64,000 nucleotides of DNA from Nocardia sp. NBC_00565 (GTDB taxonomy: Bacteria > Actinomycetota > Actinomycetes > Mycobacteriales > Mycobacteriaceae), in contig NZ_CP107785.1 in assembly GCF_036345915.1 (NCBI RefSeq), positions 5,022,001 to 5,086,000 on the forward strand, read 5' to 3'. The notes under the pieces were generated by a model. That model saw only the letters and a program-made list of their open reading frames with translations. It was not told where the DNA came from and did no database searches. Below are positions 25,779 to 34,788 of the stretch, piece by piece; position 1 is the first letter of the stretch; each line of letters starts with the position of its first letter. The translations under genes and the position numbers were made by a program.

Positions 25779-25830
25779 CACCCGGCAATCCCTATCCGGG
25801 TGGGCGGGACCGACACCACCGCCCACCCGG
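25779..25830 (+). terminator. Two mutually exclusive hairpins after the DUF4331 gene
   Basis: A 7-bp stem (CACCCGG ... CCGGGTG, 25779-25802) shares its right arm with the left arm of a perfect 12-bp stem (CCGGGTGGGCGG ... CCGCCCACCCGG, 25796-25830). The pair lies between two same-strand genes, so it may be a partial terminator controlling the TPR gene. Confidence 0.6.
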
Positions 25831-25876
25831 ACGATCACCCACCTGCATTCAACTCCGCATGCCCCGAAGGTTCGCC

Positions 25877-27460
25877 ATGTCTCAAAGTCGTTCTCGCACA
25901 CACTGTAAAACCGCACTCGTCCTGCTCGTCATCGCCGGCCTGATCGCCGCCATTCTGGGGACGACCGCACTCCTGCCCAACAGGTCATCCACCGCTGCCC
26001 CGGCCCACACCAGCCCCGCCGATGGGTTGGCAGCACAGATCGCAGAGAAGCGGATACAACTGGATCGAATGCCCGGCAATGCCACCACCTGGGCCGGTCT
26101 CGGCGCCGCCTATGTCGAACTGGCCCGCATCAGCGGCGACCCGGCCAACTACGGCGAGGCGCAGCGGGCACTAGACCGATCGCTGGCGCTGAAACCCGAA
26201 GCCAATGCCGAAGCACTGATCGGACTCGGCGCACTCGCCAACGCCCGGCACGACTTCACCGCCGCTCGCGGCTTCGCCGAACAAGCCGTCGCACTGCGGC
26301 CGAACAGTGCCGATGTGTACGGCGTCCTGGTCGACGCGCTGACCCAACTCGGTGACACCGACGCCGCGACCGCGGCGGTCCAGCGGATGCTCGACTTACA
26401 TCCCGGCGTGCCGTCGTTCACCCGCGCCGCCTACAACCTCGAACTGCACGGCCGCACCGACGACGCCCGCAGCGCGTTGCAGATGGCACTCGCCGCGGCG
26501 AGCACCGCCGACCAGATCGCCTTCTGCCGCTACCACCTCGGCGAACTCGCGTTCAACACCGGGCAGCTCGACGAGGCCGAAACCCAGTACCGCTCAGGTC
26601 TTTTGGCGAATCCGGACAACGCGGCACTGCAGCAGGGCCGGGCCAAGGTGCTCGCCGCCCGCGGCGATATCGAACAGGCGATCACGCTGTACACGGCACT
26701 GACCGCCCGAACACCCTTGCCGGAGTACCTGATCGAGTTCGGCGAACTGCTCGACTCGGCAGGCCGACCCGCCGAAGCAGCCGCCAGGTATCAGGAGGTC
26801 TCCGAGCAACATCGGATACTCGCGGCGCAGGGGACCACCGAGTACGCGGATGCCGCCCAACTCGCCGCGGACCACGGCGACCCGGTCGAGGCGGTCCGGC
26901 TGGCGCAGCTGGAATTCGACCGCCGACAGAGCGTCATCACCACCGACGTGCTCGCTTGGTCACTGCACAAAGCCGGCCGCGACGCCGAAGCGATCGGCCA
27001 CGCCGACCGCGCGGCGGCCCTGGGCTGGCACAGCGCCACCCTCACCTACCATCGCGGCATGATCCTCGCGGCACTGGGCGACACCGACCGGGCCGCGGCA
27101 ACCCTGACCGAGGCGCTGCGGATCAACCCGCACTTCTCACCCCTGCACAAACCCTCGACGCGCTCGGCGGCCCCCGATGAACCGGTCGACCCGATCATCG
27201 GTCACCACGCGCTGCGGGTGCGGATTCCACCGCCTAGTACTGCGACCTTCAGTTGCCCGAGATGTCCTGGTCCTGCGAGGCAACGACGAAGGTGCCCTGG
27301 CCATTGGGGTCCAGGCCGGCGTCGAGGATCTTGTCGTCCAGATAGGCGGCGGCCTGCTGGTCCAGGAAAATTCGTGATCCTTCGGCAGTCAGGATCTGGT
27401 CTTGTTCGGCCGGTGCCGGGGCGACTGCGAGCTGCAGCGTCTCGGCACCGTCCGAGGTAA
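25877..27460 (+). CDS. Membrane-anchored TPR protein, 3' end probably frameshifted
   Basis: The protein starts at ATG 25877 (GAAGG upstream, 6-nt spacing) with one N-terminal membrane segment (ALVLLVIAGLIAAILG) and then a series of tetratricopeptide repeats to about residue 425. The last TPR-like block ends INPHFSPLH near 27150. After this the frame runs on for about 100 codons, partly antisense to the HesB-like gene, in composition unlike a protein. The +1 frame instead gives TLDALGGPR-stop at 27180, a plausible natural end. A single-base frameshift near 27150 is likely. It probably works with the DUF4331 protein at the cell surface. Confidence 0.65.
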   Translation: MSQSRSRTHCKTALVLLVIAGLIAAILGTTALLPNRSSTAAPAHTSPADGLAAQIAEKRIQLDRMPGNATTWAGLGAAYVELARISGDPANYGEAQRALDRSLALKPEANAEALIGLGALANARHDFTAARGFAEQAVALRPNSADVYGVLVDALTQLGDTDAATAAVQRMLDLHPGVPSFTRAAYNLELHGRTDDARSALQMALAAASTADQIAFCRYHLGELAFNTGQLDEAETQYRSGLLANPDNAALQQGRAKVLAARGDIEQAITLYTALTARTPLPEYLIEFGELLDSAGRPAEAAARYQEVSEQHRILAAQGTTEYADAAQLAADHGDPVEAVRLAQLEFDRRQSVITTDVLAWSLHKAGRDAEAIGHADRAAALGWHSATLTYHRGMILAALGDTDRAAATLTEALRINPHFSPLHKPSTRSAAPDEPVDPIIGHHALRVRIPPPSTATFSCPRCPGPARQRRRCPGHWGPGRRRGSCRPDRRRPAGPGKFVILRQSGSGLVRPVPGRLRAAASRHRPR

Positions 27461-27548
27461 AGATTCGCAGCCCGGCATCATCCGGCGTCCCTTCCGCGGA
27501 CGTAATGCTGCGAACGACCTCGATTGCGGTGGGGGTGAGCATCAACAT
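27249..27548 (-). CDS. HesB/IscA-like protein without cysteines
   Basis: The 99-residue protein has the HesB/IscA fold pattern (MLMLTPTAIEVVRSI, GLRIF, IFLDQQAAAYLDDKILDAGL) but no cysteine at all, so it cannot carry an iron-sulfur cluster through the usual Cys-x-Cys motif. Small HesB-like proteins of this kind occur in actinomycetes with unknown function. ATG 27548 has GGAAGGAAA upstream; the longer frame to 27722 is not family-like. It stands alone, facing the TPR gene. Confidence 0.75.
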   Translation of the reverse strand: MLMLTPTAIEVVRSITSAEGTPDDAGLRIFTSDGAETLQLAVAPAPAEQDQILTAEGSRIFLDQQAAAYLDDKILDAGLDPNGQGTFVVASQDQDISGN

Positions 27549-27873
27549 GTGTCTATTTCCTTCCCGCTGTCCTGAGTGTCCGCCAGAGAAAATGACGGAC
27601 TCGAATCCCGCAGGCGGGCCACCAACACGATCATCATCGCTGTCTCGGCAACCAGCACCGGCGTTCTTCCCCGAGTAGCCATACGAGATGTCGCGAAACA
27701 ATATTCTTCGCCCCGGCTTCATATCCCCTGGTCAGGGCAACTGCCGACGCCGGCGGGCGCCCACTCGGCGGTCCCGCCGGATCAGCCTTCGGCAGCCGGT
27801 GCCGGGCGGTCTCCCGGTCTACAAGGGGCCGGATCCCGCGAGTACCGACTGGGCCTGCCTTCGCGTGATCAGC
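27549..27873. other. Intergenic region
   Basis: No gene was recognised. It contains the promoter of the HesB-like gene (minus) and the untranslated downstream end of the polyol transporter operon (27750-27873). A stretch near 27600-27630 ending GGGCCACCA recalls a tRNA 3' end, but the arms do not pair. Confidence 0.5.
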
Positions 27874-28986
27874 CTAGTCCGCGATGCGCGTTCCGTTCAC
27901 GGGATGGAACAGATGCACCGAGGTGGGGTCGCCAACCTGTAGCGTGACCGATTCGGCGAGTTTGGCCGGGGCGCGGGTCGCCGAGCGGGCGACGAAGGTG
28001 AACGGCTCGCCGTCGAGGCCGGTGATCGGCGCACCCGGTATGCGCGCGTACACATACGATTCGCTGCCGAGTTCCTCGACGAGTTCCACGGTGACCGTGA
28101 AACCTGTTCCGTCGCGCCGGAGTTCGAGCTGTTCGGGCCGGATGCCGATGGTCACCGTGTCCAGGCCCGCTTCGGCCAGGCGGGTCATCTGCTCGCGCGA
28201 CAATTCCATTGTGGTGCCTGCGATATCGACGCCACCGGAGGTGAGGGGCACCCGGAACAGATTCATCGACGGCGATCCGATGAATCCGGCGACGAACGCG
28301 TTCGTGGGCCGGTCGTAGAGCTCGGCGGGGGTGCTGAACTGCTGCAACCGGCCGTCGCGCAGCACCGCCACCCGGTCCCCCATGGTCATGGCCTCCACCT
28401 GGTCGTGGGTGACGTAGACGGTGGTGGTGCCCAGCCGCCGCTGCAGCGCGGCGATCTGGGTGCGGGTCTGCACGCGCAGCTTTGCGTCGAGGTTGCTCAG
28501 CGGCTCGTCCATGCAGAACACGCGCGGCTCGCGCACGATGGCGCGCCCCATCGCGACCCGTTGCCGTTGTCCGCCCGATAGTTTCGCTGGTTTGCGGTCC
28601 AGATACGGGGTGAGACCGAGCAGCTCGGCGGCCTCGGCCACACGGCGTTTGCGTTCGGCCACCGGCACTTTCATCATCTTCAGCGCGAAACCCATGTTCT
28701 CCCCGACGGTTTTGTTCGGGTAGAGCGCGTAATTCTGGAACACCATGGCGATATCGCGGTCCTTGGACGACACACCGACCATGTCCTGGCCGTCGATGCG
28801 GATGGAGCCGCCGTCGATCTCCTCCAGGCCAGCGAGCATACGCAACGCGGTGGATTTGCCCGAGCCCGACGGCCCGACCAGGACGATGAACTCGCCGTCG
28901 GCGATATCGAGGTCGAGTGAGTCGACCGCGAGCGTCTCCGCGCCCGGATAGACACACGATGCGGAGTCGTAATGGATTGTGGCCAT
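27874..28986 (-). CDS. Sugar/polyol ABC transporter ATPase (MsmK/UgpC type)
   Basis: The 370-residue ATPase has Walker A GPSGSGKST (38-46), signature LSGGQRQR, Walker B VFCMDEPLSNLDAK, H-loop VTHDQ and a C-terminal TOBE/OB region (after residue 240) as in MalK-type subunits. ATG 28986 is chosen; the extra 13 codons upstream are not conserved in character. It lies 10 bp after the permease and is the last gene of the polyol import operon 33187-27874. MalK-type subunits can be shared between sugar importers. Confidence 0.88.
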   Translation of the reverse strand: MATIHYDSASCVYPGAETLAVDSLDLDIADGEFIVLVGPSGSGKSTALRMLAGLEEIDGGSIRIDGQDMVGVSSKDRDIAMVFQNYALYPNKTVGENMGFALKMMKVPVAERKRRVAEAAELLGLTPYLDRKPAKLSGGQRQRVAMGRAIVREPRVFCMDEPLSNLDAKLRVQTRTQIAALQRRLGTTTVYVTHDQVEAMTMGDRVAVLRDGRLQQFSTPAELYDRPTNAFVAGFIGSPSMNLFRVPLTSGGVDIAGTTMELSREQMTRLAEAGLDTVTIGIRPEQLELRRDGTGFTVTVELVEELGSESYVYARIPGAPITGLDGEPFTFVARSATRAPAKLAESVTLQVGDPTSVHLFHPVNGTRIAD

Positions 28987-28996
28987 GAGTTTTTCC

Positions 28997-29869
28997 TTAC
29001 TTGATGGCGCCGAAGGACAGGCCACGCACCAGCTTGTTCTGTGCGAGCCAGCCGGCGAGGACGACGGGCAGGGCGCTGAGCACCGCGGCCGCGGACAGCC
29101 GCGCCCAGTACAGGCCCTCGCCGGTGATGAAGCCGACCAGGAACACCGGAATCGTCTGTGCCTGTACGGCGGTCAGGTTCACCGCGAAGAAGAATTCGTT
29201 CCAAGAGAAGATGACGCAGATCAGTGCGGTGGCGGCGATACCGGGCGAGACCAGCGGCAGGATCACCTCGCGCACCGCGGTCCACAGGCTCGCGCCGTCC
29301 ATACTCGCGGCCTCGAGCAGCTCGCCGGGCACCTCTAGGAAGAACGAGCGCATCATCCACACCGCGATCGGCAGATTCATCGCGGTATAGAGGATTACCA
29401 GCGCCCAAATGTTGTCCAGCAGACCGATATTGCCGACGATCACATACAGCGGCACGATCGCCGCCACGATCGGCAACATCTTGGTGCCGATGAAGAACAT
29501 CAGCGCGTCGCGGGTGTTGCGCACCGGGCGCAGCGACAGCGCGAACGCCGCCGGAATCCCCAGGGCCAGCACGAGAATCGTCGACATCCCGGTGGCGAAG
29601 GTGGAGTTCAGTAGCGTGGTACCGATGCCGCTGTCCAGCACCGAGGAGAATTGGTCCAGTGTCGGAGTGAAGAACAGTTTCGGTGGATCGGTATACGCGT
29701 CGCCCTCTTGTTTGAACGCCGTCAGCACCATCCACAGCACGGGGAAGAACATTCCGATGCCGATCACCCAGGCCAGCACACCCCACAGCAGGCCGGTCCG
29801 GTTGCGCCGACGACGTATCGGAACCTGCTGTGCCGCAGTGGGTTTGTCGGCAAGCGCATGCGCGTTCAT
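28997..29869 (-). CDS. Polyol/sugar ABC transporter permease, MalG type
   Basis: The 290-residue permease has six predicted membrane segments and the EAA coupling loop ELLEAASMDGASLWTAVREVILPL. ATG 29869 overlaps the upstream permease stop by 4 bp. It pairs with the 29866 permease to form the channel for a sugar alcohol, judging from the neighbouring polyol dehydrogenases, as in SmoEFGK-type systems. Confidence 0.88.
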   Translation of the reverse strand: MNAHALADKPTAAQQVPIRRRRNRTGLLWGVLAWVIGIGMFFPVLWMVLTAFKQEGDAYTDPPKLFFTPTLDQFSSVLDSGIGTTLLNSTFATGMSTILVLALGIPAAFALSLRPVRNTRDALMFFIGTKMLPIVAAIVPLYVIVGNIGLLDNIWALVILYTAMNLPIAVWMMRSFFLEVPGELLEAASMDGASLWTAVREVILPLVSPGIAATALICVIFSWNEFFFAVNLTAVQAQTIPVFLVGFITGEGLYWARLSAAAVLSALPVVLAGWLAQNKLVRGLSFGAIK

Positions 29870-30831
29870 GCGGCTTCCTCTTTTCCGGTGAAGGACTTGA
29901 ACAGCAGCCGCAGCGCGAGCGTCGCGACGATGGTGGTGGCGATGACGGTGACGACGCCCATCGCCGCGGCCTGACCGATATCGAAACCGAGGAAGGCGCG
30001 CTGATAGATGTAGAAGGGCAGATTGGAGCTGGCGATGCCCGGCCCACCCGAGGTCATCATGTACACCGCGTCGAAGGTGTTGACCAGGTAGATCGCCCCC
30101 AGCACCGCCCCCAATTCGATGAACCGGCGCAGATGCGGCAGGGTGAGTTCGCGGAAGACCTGTAGTGAATTCGCGCCGTCGACGCGGGCGGCCCCGACGA
30201 TATCGCGTGGCATCGATTGCAGCCCGGCCAGGATCAGCAGCATCATGAACGGCGTCCACTGCCACACCAGATCCGCCATCACCGCGGGTAGCGGATACTT
30301 GCTTACCCAGTCGATCTGGCCGGCGCCGAACGGTTTCAGTACGAAATTCACCAGCCCGAACACCGGATCCAGCATGGTGGTCTTCCAGATCAGCGCCGCC
30401 GCGACGGGAGTCACCAGAAACGGTGTGATCAGCAGGGTGCGGACGATGCCGCGGCCGAAGAACGCGCGATCGAGCAGCAGTGCCAGCAGCAGCCCGAGGA
30501 TCACCGAGATGATGACGGTCCCGACGATCATGATGACGGTATTGAGCGCCACCTGCCGGAACTGGCTGTCGCCGAAGACATCCGCGTAGTTCTGCAATCC
30601 GATGAAATGGCGCGAGCCCGGCCGGACCAGGTTCCACGATTGCGTCGAGTAGTACAGCGTGAAGACGAACGGCACCTGGGTGACCACGACCATGAAGATC
30701 AGGGCGGGTAGCAGCGGACCGCGCCGACGCCAGCCGTCGGCCCGGGCGAGCCGGTCGCGCCGCGCGAGGATCGGCGATGGTGTTTCCGTGGTCGACTCGG
30801 AAGCCGCTGGCGCTGTGGTGGTTTCAGACAT
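29866..30831 (-). CDS. Polyol/sugar ABC transporter permease, MalF type
   Basis: The 321-residue permease has a cytoplasmic N-terminal tail rich in Ser/Thr/Glu, about six membrane segments and the coupling loop IVGAARVDGANSLQVFRELTLPHL. It is 2 bp from the upstream binding-protein stop and overlaps the next permease by 4 bp. Confidence 0.88.
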   Translation of the reverse strand: MSETTTAPAASESTTETPSPILARRDRLARADGWRRRGPLLPALIFMVVVTQVPFVFTLYYSTQSWNLVRPGSRHFIGLQNYADVFGDSQFRQVALNTVIMIVGTVIISVILGLLLALLLDRAFFGRGIVRTLLITPFLVTPVAAALIWKTTMLDPVFGLVNFVLKPFGAGQIDWVSKYPLPAVMADLVWQWTPFMMLLILAGLQSMPRDIVGAARVDGANSLQVFRELTLPHLRRFIELGAVLGAIYLVNTFDAVYMMTSGGPGIASSNLPFYIYQRAFLGFDIGQAAAMGVVTVIATTIVATLALRLLFKSFTGKEEAA

Positions 30832-30833
30832 GA

Positions 30834-32186
30834 CTACTGGTTCCCTCGATACGACCGGCCGACCGCGTCGGCATATTGCTGGGCTTGGTCGAGTGCGTCA
30901 TGGACGCTGATCCGACCCGCGACGGCGGCGCTGATCTGCTGGCTCACTCGGGTTCCGAGATCCTGGAACTCCGGGATGGCGAGGAACTGAATTCCGGTGT
31001 AGGGCACCGGCGCCACGGTGGGATGTTCCGGATCGGCCCCCTGCATCGACGAGAGCGTCAACGGTCCGTATGCCTTCGACGCCGCGGCGTATTCGGGAAT
31101 CTGATAGGTCGACATCCGGCTGCCCGGTGGCACATGTGACCAGCCGAGTTTCTCGCCGACCATCTTGATGTAGGGCTTGCCGGTCATCCATGAGATGAAT
31201 TTCCAGGCCGCATCGGGTTTTTCACTGGATTTGGGAATACCCAGCGACCAGGTGTACAGCCAGCCCGAGTTCGGCTTCTGCATGACCGGTGCCGGCGCGT
31301 ACCCGATCTTGCCGACCACCTTGCTGGATGCGGGATCTTCCAGCACCGAGACCGCCGAGGTCGCGTCGTACCACATGGCGGTATTGCCCTGGGACAGCTG
31401 CGTGGCGCATTCGCTGAATCCGCTGGCGGCCGCGCCGGGTTCACCATGTTCGCGCACCAGGTCGATGTAGAACTCGACGGCACGAACCACTTCGGGACTG
31501 TTGAGCTGGGCGTGCCAGTTCTCGTCGAACCAGCGTCCGCCGAAGGTGTTGATCACGGTATTCAACGGTGCGAGCGATTCACCCCAGCCGGGCTTACCGC
31601 GCAGGCAGATACCGGAGCGACCACTGGCGGGATCGTCGAGTTTCGCGGCGGCCTGGGCGATTTGATCCCAAGTCGGTTCGGCGGGCATGGTCAGCCCCGC
31701 CTGTTCGAAGAGATCCTTGCGGTACATCAGGAACGAGGATTCGCCGTAGAACGGCACAGAATACATATCGCCCTGGTAGGACAGGGATTTCTGGAGGGAA
31801 GGGATGAAATCCTGTGCGTCGTAGCCGGGCGTCTCGCGCTCGTAATTCGACAGGTCGACCAGCCAGCCGTTCTTGGCCCACTGCGGGGTCTCGTAGTTGC
31901 TGATCATCACCACATCGAATTCACCACCGTGGGTGGCGACCGATGCGGTGATCTTGGCGCGGGCCTGATTCTCCGATAGCGAGACGAATTTGAGTTTGAT
32001 CCCGGGATTTTCGCGTTCGAACTCCCCGGACAGCGCGATGGCGTCCTGCATCTGTGAGTTCGAAACCATCGCGATGGTGACGGTGTCGCCGCTGGAGGTG
32101 AACGATCCGGCGCCCGCGCAGCCGCCCACCCCCATCACGGCCGCGACAGCCAGTGCCGCAGCGGCTTTCGCATGGTGTCTGTTCAT
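30834..32186 (-). CDS. Polyol/sugar ABC transporter binding lipoprotein
   Basis: The 450-residue family 1 binding protein has a lipoprotein signal ending VGGC (Cys23). Domain motifs include GEFDVVMISNYETPQWA, YSVPFYGESSFLMYRKDLFEQAGL and WSLGIPKSSEKPDAAWKFISWMTG. ATG 32186 overlaps the stop of the SorC regulator by 4 bp, so regulator and transporter are co-transcribed. The ligand is inferred to be mannitol, sorbitol or a similar polyol from the divergent dehydrogenases. Confidence 0.87.
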   Translation of the reverse strand: MNRHHAKAAAALAVAAVMGVGGCAGAGSFTSSGDTVTIAMVSNSQMQDAIALSGEFERENPGIKLKFVSLSENQARAKITASVATHGGEFDVVMISNYETPQWAKNGWLVDLSNYERETPGYDAQDFIPSLQKSLSYQGDMYSVPFYGESSFLMYRKDLFEQAGLTMPAEPTWDQIAQAAAKLDDPASGRSGICLRGKPGWGESLAPLNTVINTFGGRWFDENWHAQLNSPEVVRAVEFYIDLVREHGEPGAAASGFSECATQLSQGNTAMWYDATSAVSVLEDPASSKVVGKIGYAPAPVMQKPNSGWLYTWSLGIPKSSEKPDAAWKFISWMTGKPYIKMVGEKLGWSHVPPGSRMSTYQIPEYAAASKAYGPLTLSSMQGADPEHPTVAPVPYTGIQFLAIPEFQDLGTRVSQQISAAVAGRISVHDALDQAQQYADAVGRSYRGNQ

Positions 32187-33187
32187 CGGCCAGAACTCTC
32201 CTTCTTTTCCAGCAGCCACCGCGCGCACTCGATATCGGTGACGAGAATGGTGGCCAGTCCGCCCCGTAGCGCACCGAGGACGGCTTCGTGCTTGGACTCT
32301 CCGCCGGAAATCAGCAGCGAGGTCGGGCAGGCCCGGATGGCGTCGAGTCCGACCGAAACCGTCCGGGCGACAAGGGATCCCGCGACGTCACTGCCGTCGG
32401 CGTGGAAGAATCGGCCGCCGATTTCGCCGACCGCGCCCAGTTCGCGCAGTTCGTCGAGGATCGCGGTGTCGAGATAGCTGCCCTCGAACAGCGTGGTGGC
32501 GGTGGAGACCGGTCCGACGCCGAACATCATGACGTCGGCATCGCGCCCCAAAGATATGGCGCGGCTGAGTAGTGAATCCTGTTCCAGCGCGGTCACGGTC
32601 GCTGGATCCGCGTAGAGCGGTGCGTGCAACCGAACGGGGGTGGCCTGCAGCTGAATGGCGCAGCGGCCGAGTGTGTAGTCCACGCCGGTCTGGTAGTCAC
32701 CCGAGGTCATCGAACCGTCCAGCTGGACAACGGTCGCGCACCGCGCCGACTTCGTCCACAGTTCATGCGCGACCGCGATGGTGTCCGGGCCCCAGGTGAA
32801 TCCGAGGGTGTCCGCAGGCCGCAATCGGCGGTTCAGGACGCCGACCGCGGCGCGCCCGAACGGCAGCAGGCTCGCCTGGGATCGATCGGGCACCTCACCG
32901 AGCACCACCGCCTCGGTGAGCCCGAACCTCGCCTCGAGCTCGCTCTCGACATCGGCGTGCACGGCCGAGCGCAGCTCGTCCGGGACATTGATCTCGATGC
33001 GCACCAGCCCCTGCGCCCGGGCGCGGGCGATGAGCCGTCCCGCGGTTGGGCGGGAAACACCCAGCTTGGCAGCGATTTCTGCCTGGGTCGCGCCTTCGAG
33101 GTGATAGAGCTGCGCAGCCCGCAATGCCAACCGGACCTCGTCCGGATTGCCCGGCCGGGATGCTTCGGTAGCCACTGCGCTCCTCAT
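32183..33187 (-). CDS. SorC-family transcriptional regulator of the polyol genes
   Basis: The 334-residue protein has an N-terminal helix-turn-helix (AAQLYHLEGATQAEIAAKLGVSRPTAGRLI, residues about 24-53) and a C-terminal sugar-phosphate-sensing domain of the SorC/DeoR type (LGFTWGPDTIAVAHEL, GVGPVSTATTLFEGSYL, LLISGGESKHEAVLGAL). It leads the importer operon and diverges from the mannitol-type dehydrogenase. Two TGA-N8-TCA sites in the divergent interval at 33195-33227 are likely its binding sites. Confidence 0.87.
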   Translation of the reverse strand: MRSAVATEASRPGNPDEVRLALRAAQLYHLEGATQAEIAAKLGVSRPTAGRLIARARAQGLVRIEINVPDELRSAVHADVESELEARFGLTEAVVLGEVPDRSQASLLPFGRAAVGVLNRRLRPADTLGFTWGPDTIAVAHELWTKSARCATVVQLDGSMTSGDYQTGVDYTLGRCAIQLQATPVRLHAPLYADPATVTALEQDSLLSRAISLGRDADVMMFGVGPVSTATTLFEGSYLDTAILDELRELGAVGEIGGRFFHADGSDVAGSLVARTVSVGLDAIRACPTSLLISGGESKHEAVLGALRGGLATILVTDIECARWLLEKKESSGR

Positions 33188-33194
33188 TGATGCG

Positions 33195-33227
33195 TGATCA
33201 TCTGCTCAGCAGGTGAGCTATTGTTCA
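33195..33227. promoter_or_regulatory. Pair of TGA-N8-TCA sites, probable SorC operators
   Basis: TGATCATCTGCTCA (33195-33208) and TGAGCTATTGTTCA (33214-33227) share the frame TGA-N8-TCA and lie 19 bp apart centre to centre, close to two helical turns, as suits a tetrameric SorC protein. They lie just upstream of the sorC start and about 50-80 bp upstream of the dehydrogenase start. Confidence 0.6.
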
Positions 33228-33274
33228 GGAGGTTACCATCGAGATGTGACGTACACAACAGTCGAAGGGGCGTT

Positions 33275-34783
33275 ATGAACGGGGCCACAACCACGGCGCT
33301 ACGCGCCGACACGATCGACGGGCTCGCCCCGGAGGTTTCGGTGCCGACCTACGACCGCACCCGGATCCGCACCGGAATAGTCCATTTCGGTGTCGGCGGG
33401 TTCCACCGCGCCCATCAGGCGATGTACATCGATCGGCTACTGGAGCAGGGCGGCGCGACCGACTGGGGTATCTGCGGCGTCGGAGTGCTCCCCGCCGACC
33501 GGCGCATGCGCGATGTGCTTGCGGCGCAGGACGGCCTGTACACCCTGTCGGTCATCGAGCCGGACGGCACCTGGCGGACCCGCGTGATCGGCTCGATCAT
33601 CGAATACCTTTATGCGCCAGACGATCCGGAAGCAGTTATCGAGAAGCTGGCCGATCCGGCAACCCGGATCGTCTCACTCACCATCACCGAGGGCGGATAC
33701 AACTTCTCCGCGACCACCGGCGAATTCGACGCCTCTGATCCGGCGATTCGGGCCGATCTCGCGCCGGAAAGATTGCCCCGCACCGTATTCGGGCTCGTGA
33801 CCGAGGCGCTGGTGCGCCGCCGTGCGCGGGGCATCGCGCCGTTCACCGTCATGTCGTGCGACAACATCGAGGGCAACGGGCATATCGCGCGGGCCACCTT
33901 CGGGGCGTTCGCGCGGCTGCGTGATCGCGAGCTCGGTGATTGGGTCGAGCGTGCGGTGCGGTTCCCCAACTCGATGGTCGACCGCATCACGCCGGTGACA
34001 CCCTCCGAGGCGTCCGCCGAACTCTCGCGCCGCTATGGCCTGGAGGATCGGTGGCCGGTGGTGACCGAGCCGTACACCCAATGGGTGCTGGAGGATTCGT
34101 TCACCCTCGGCCGTCCCGACCTCGATGACGTCGGGGTGCAGCTCGTCACGGACGTCGCACCGTATGAGCTGATGAAACTGCGGTTGCTCAACGCAAGCCA
34201 CCAGGCACTCGCCTACCTGGGATATCTGAGCGGCTACCGCCTCGTACACGAGGCGGCCCAGGATCCGGACTTCCGCCGATTCCTGTTGCGCTACATGGAC
34301 CGTGAGGCAACACCCACCCTACGCCCGGTGCCCGGCGTCGACCTGGACCGCTACAAACACACCCTCATCGAACGGTTCTCCAACCCCGCGATCGGCGACA
34401 CCATCGCCAGACTGTGCGCCGAATCGTCGGACCGCATCCCGAAATGGCTGCTGCCGGTCATCCGTCAGCAGCTCGGCGCTCACGACGGATCCGGCGAGAT
34501 CGACTGTGCCGCAAGTATTGTCGCCGGTTGGGCGCGCTATGCCGAAGGCGTCGACGAGCACGGCGAGCCGATCGAGGTCATCGACCGGCTCCGCGACCAG
34601 CTGACACCACTGGCCCGCCGCCAGCGCGAGGACCCCACCGCATTCCTCAGCGACAGAACAGTATTCGGCGATCTGATCGACCAACCCCGATTCGTCGAGG
34701 CCTATGTCACGGCACTGCAGGCACTGCATGCTCGTGGCGCCCAGGCGACGGTCGCCGAGTTGGCACGCGACGAAAGGCAGTGA
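33275..34783 (+). CDS. Mannitol/polyol 2-dehydrogenase (long-chain polyol dehydrogenase family)
   Basis: The 502-residue protein is a polyol-specific long-chain dehydrogenase of the MtlK type. It has the N-terminal NAD site IVHFGVGGFHRAHQAMYID, the central SCDNIEGNGHIAR, and the catalytic region YELMKLRLLNASHQALAYLG, containing the lysine, asparagine and histidine of the family. ATG 33275 has GAAGGGG upstream. It oxidises mannitol, arabitol or similar to a ketose. It is followed 5 bp later by a zinc polyol dehydrogenase and is divergent from the SorC operon. Confidence 0.88.
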   Translation: MNGATTTALRADTIDGLAPEVSVPTYDRTRIRTGIVHFGVGGFHRAHQAMYIDRLLEQGGATDWGICGVGVLPADRRMRDVLAAQDGLYTLSVIEPDGTWRTRVIGSIIEYLYAPDDPEAVIEKLADPATRIVSLTITEGGYNFSATTGEFDASDPAIRADLAPERLPRTVFGLVTEALVRRRARGIAPFTVMSCDNIEGNGHIARATFGAFARLRDRELGDWVERAVRFPNSMVDRITPVTPSEASAELSRRYGLEDRWPVVTEPYTQWVLEDSFTLGRPDLDDVGVQLVTDVAPYELMKLRLLNASHQALAYLGYLSGYRLVHEAAQDPDFRRFLLRYMDREATPTLRPVPGVDLDRYKHTLIERFSNPAIGDTIARLCAESSDRIPKWLLPVIRQQLGAHDGSGEIDCAASIVAGWARYAEGVDEHGEPIEVIDRLRDQLTPLARRQREDPTAFLSDRTVFGDLIDQPRFVEAYVTALQALHARGAQATVAELARDERQ

Positions 34784-34788
34784 CACCT

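Noticed and set aside
27595..27632. tRNA-like 3' end (CGAATCCCGC ... GGGCCACCA)
   Set aside because: The T-arm does not pair, no 5' acceptor partner is present, and no anticodon or D-arm could be drawn.
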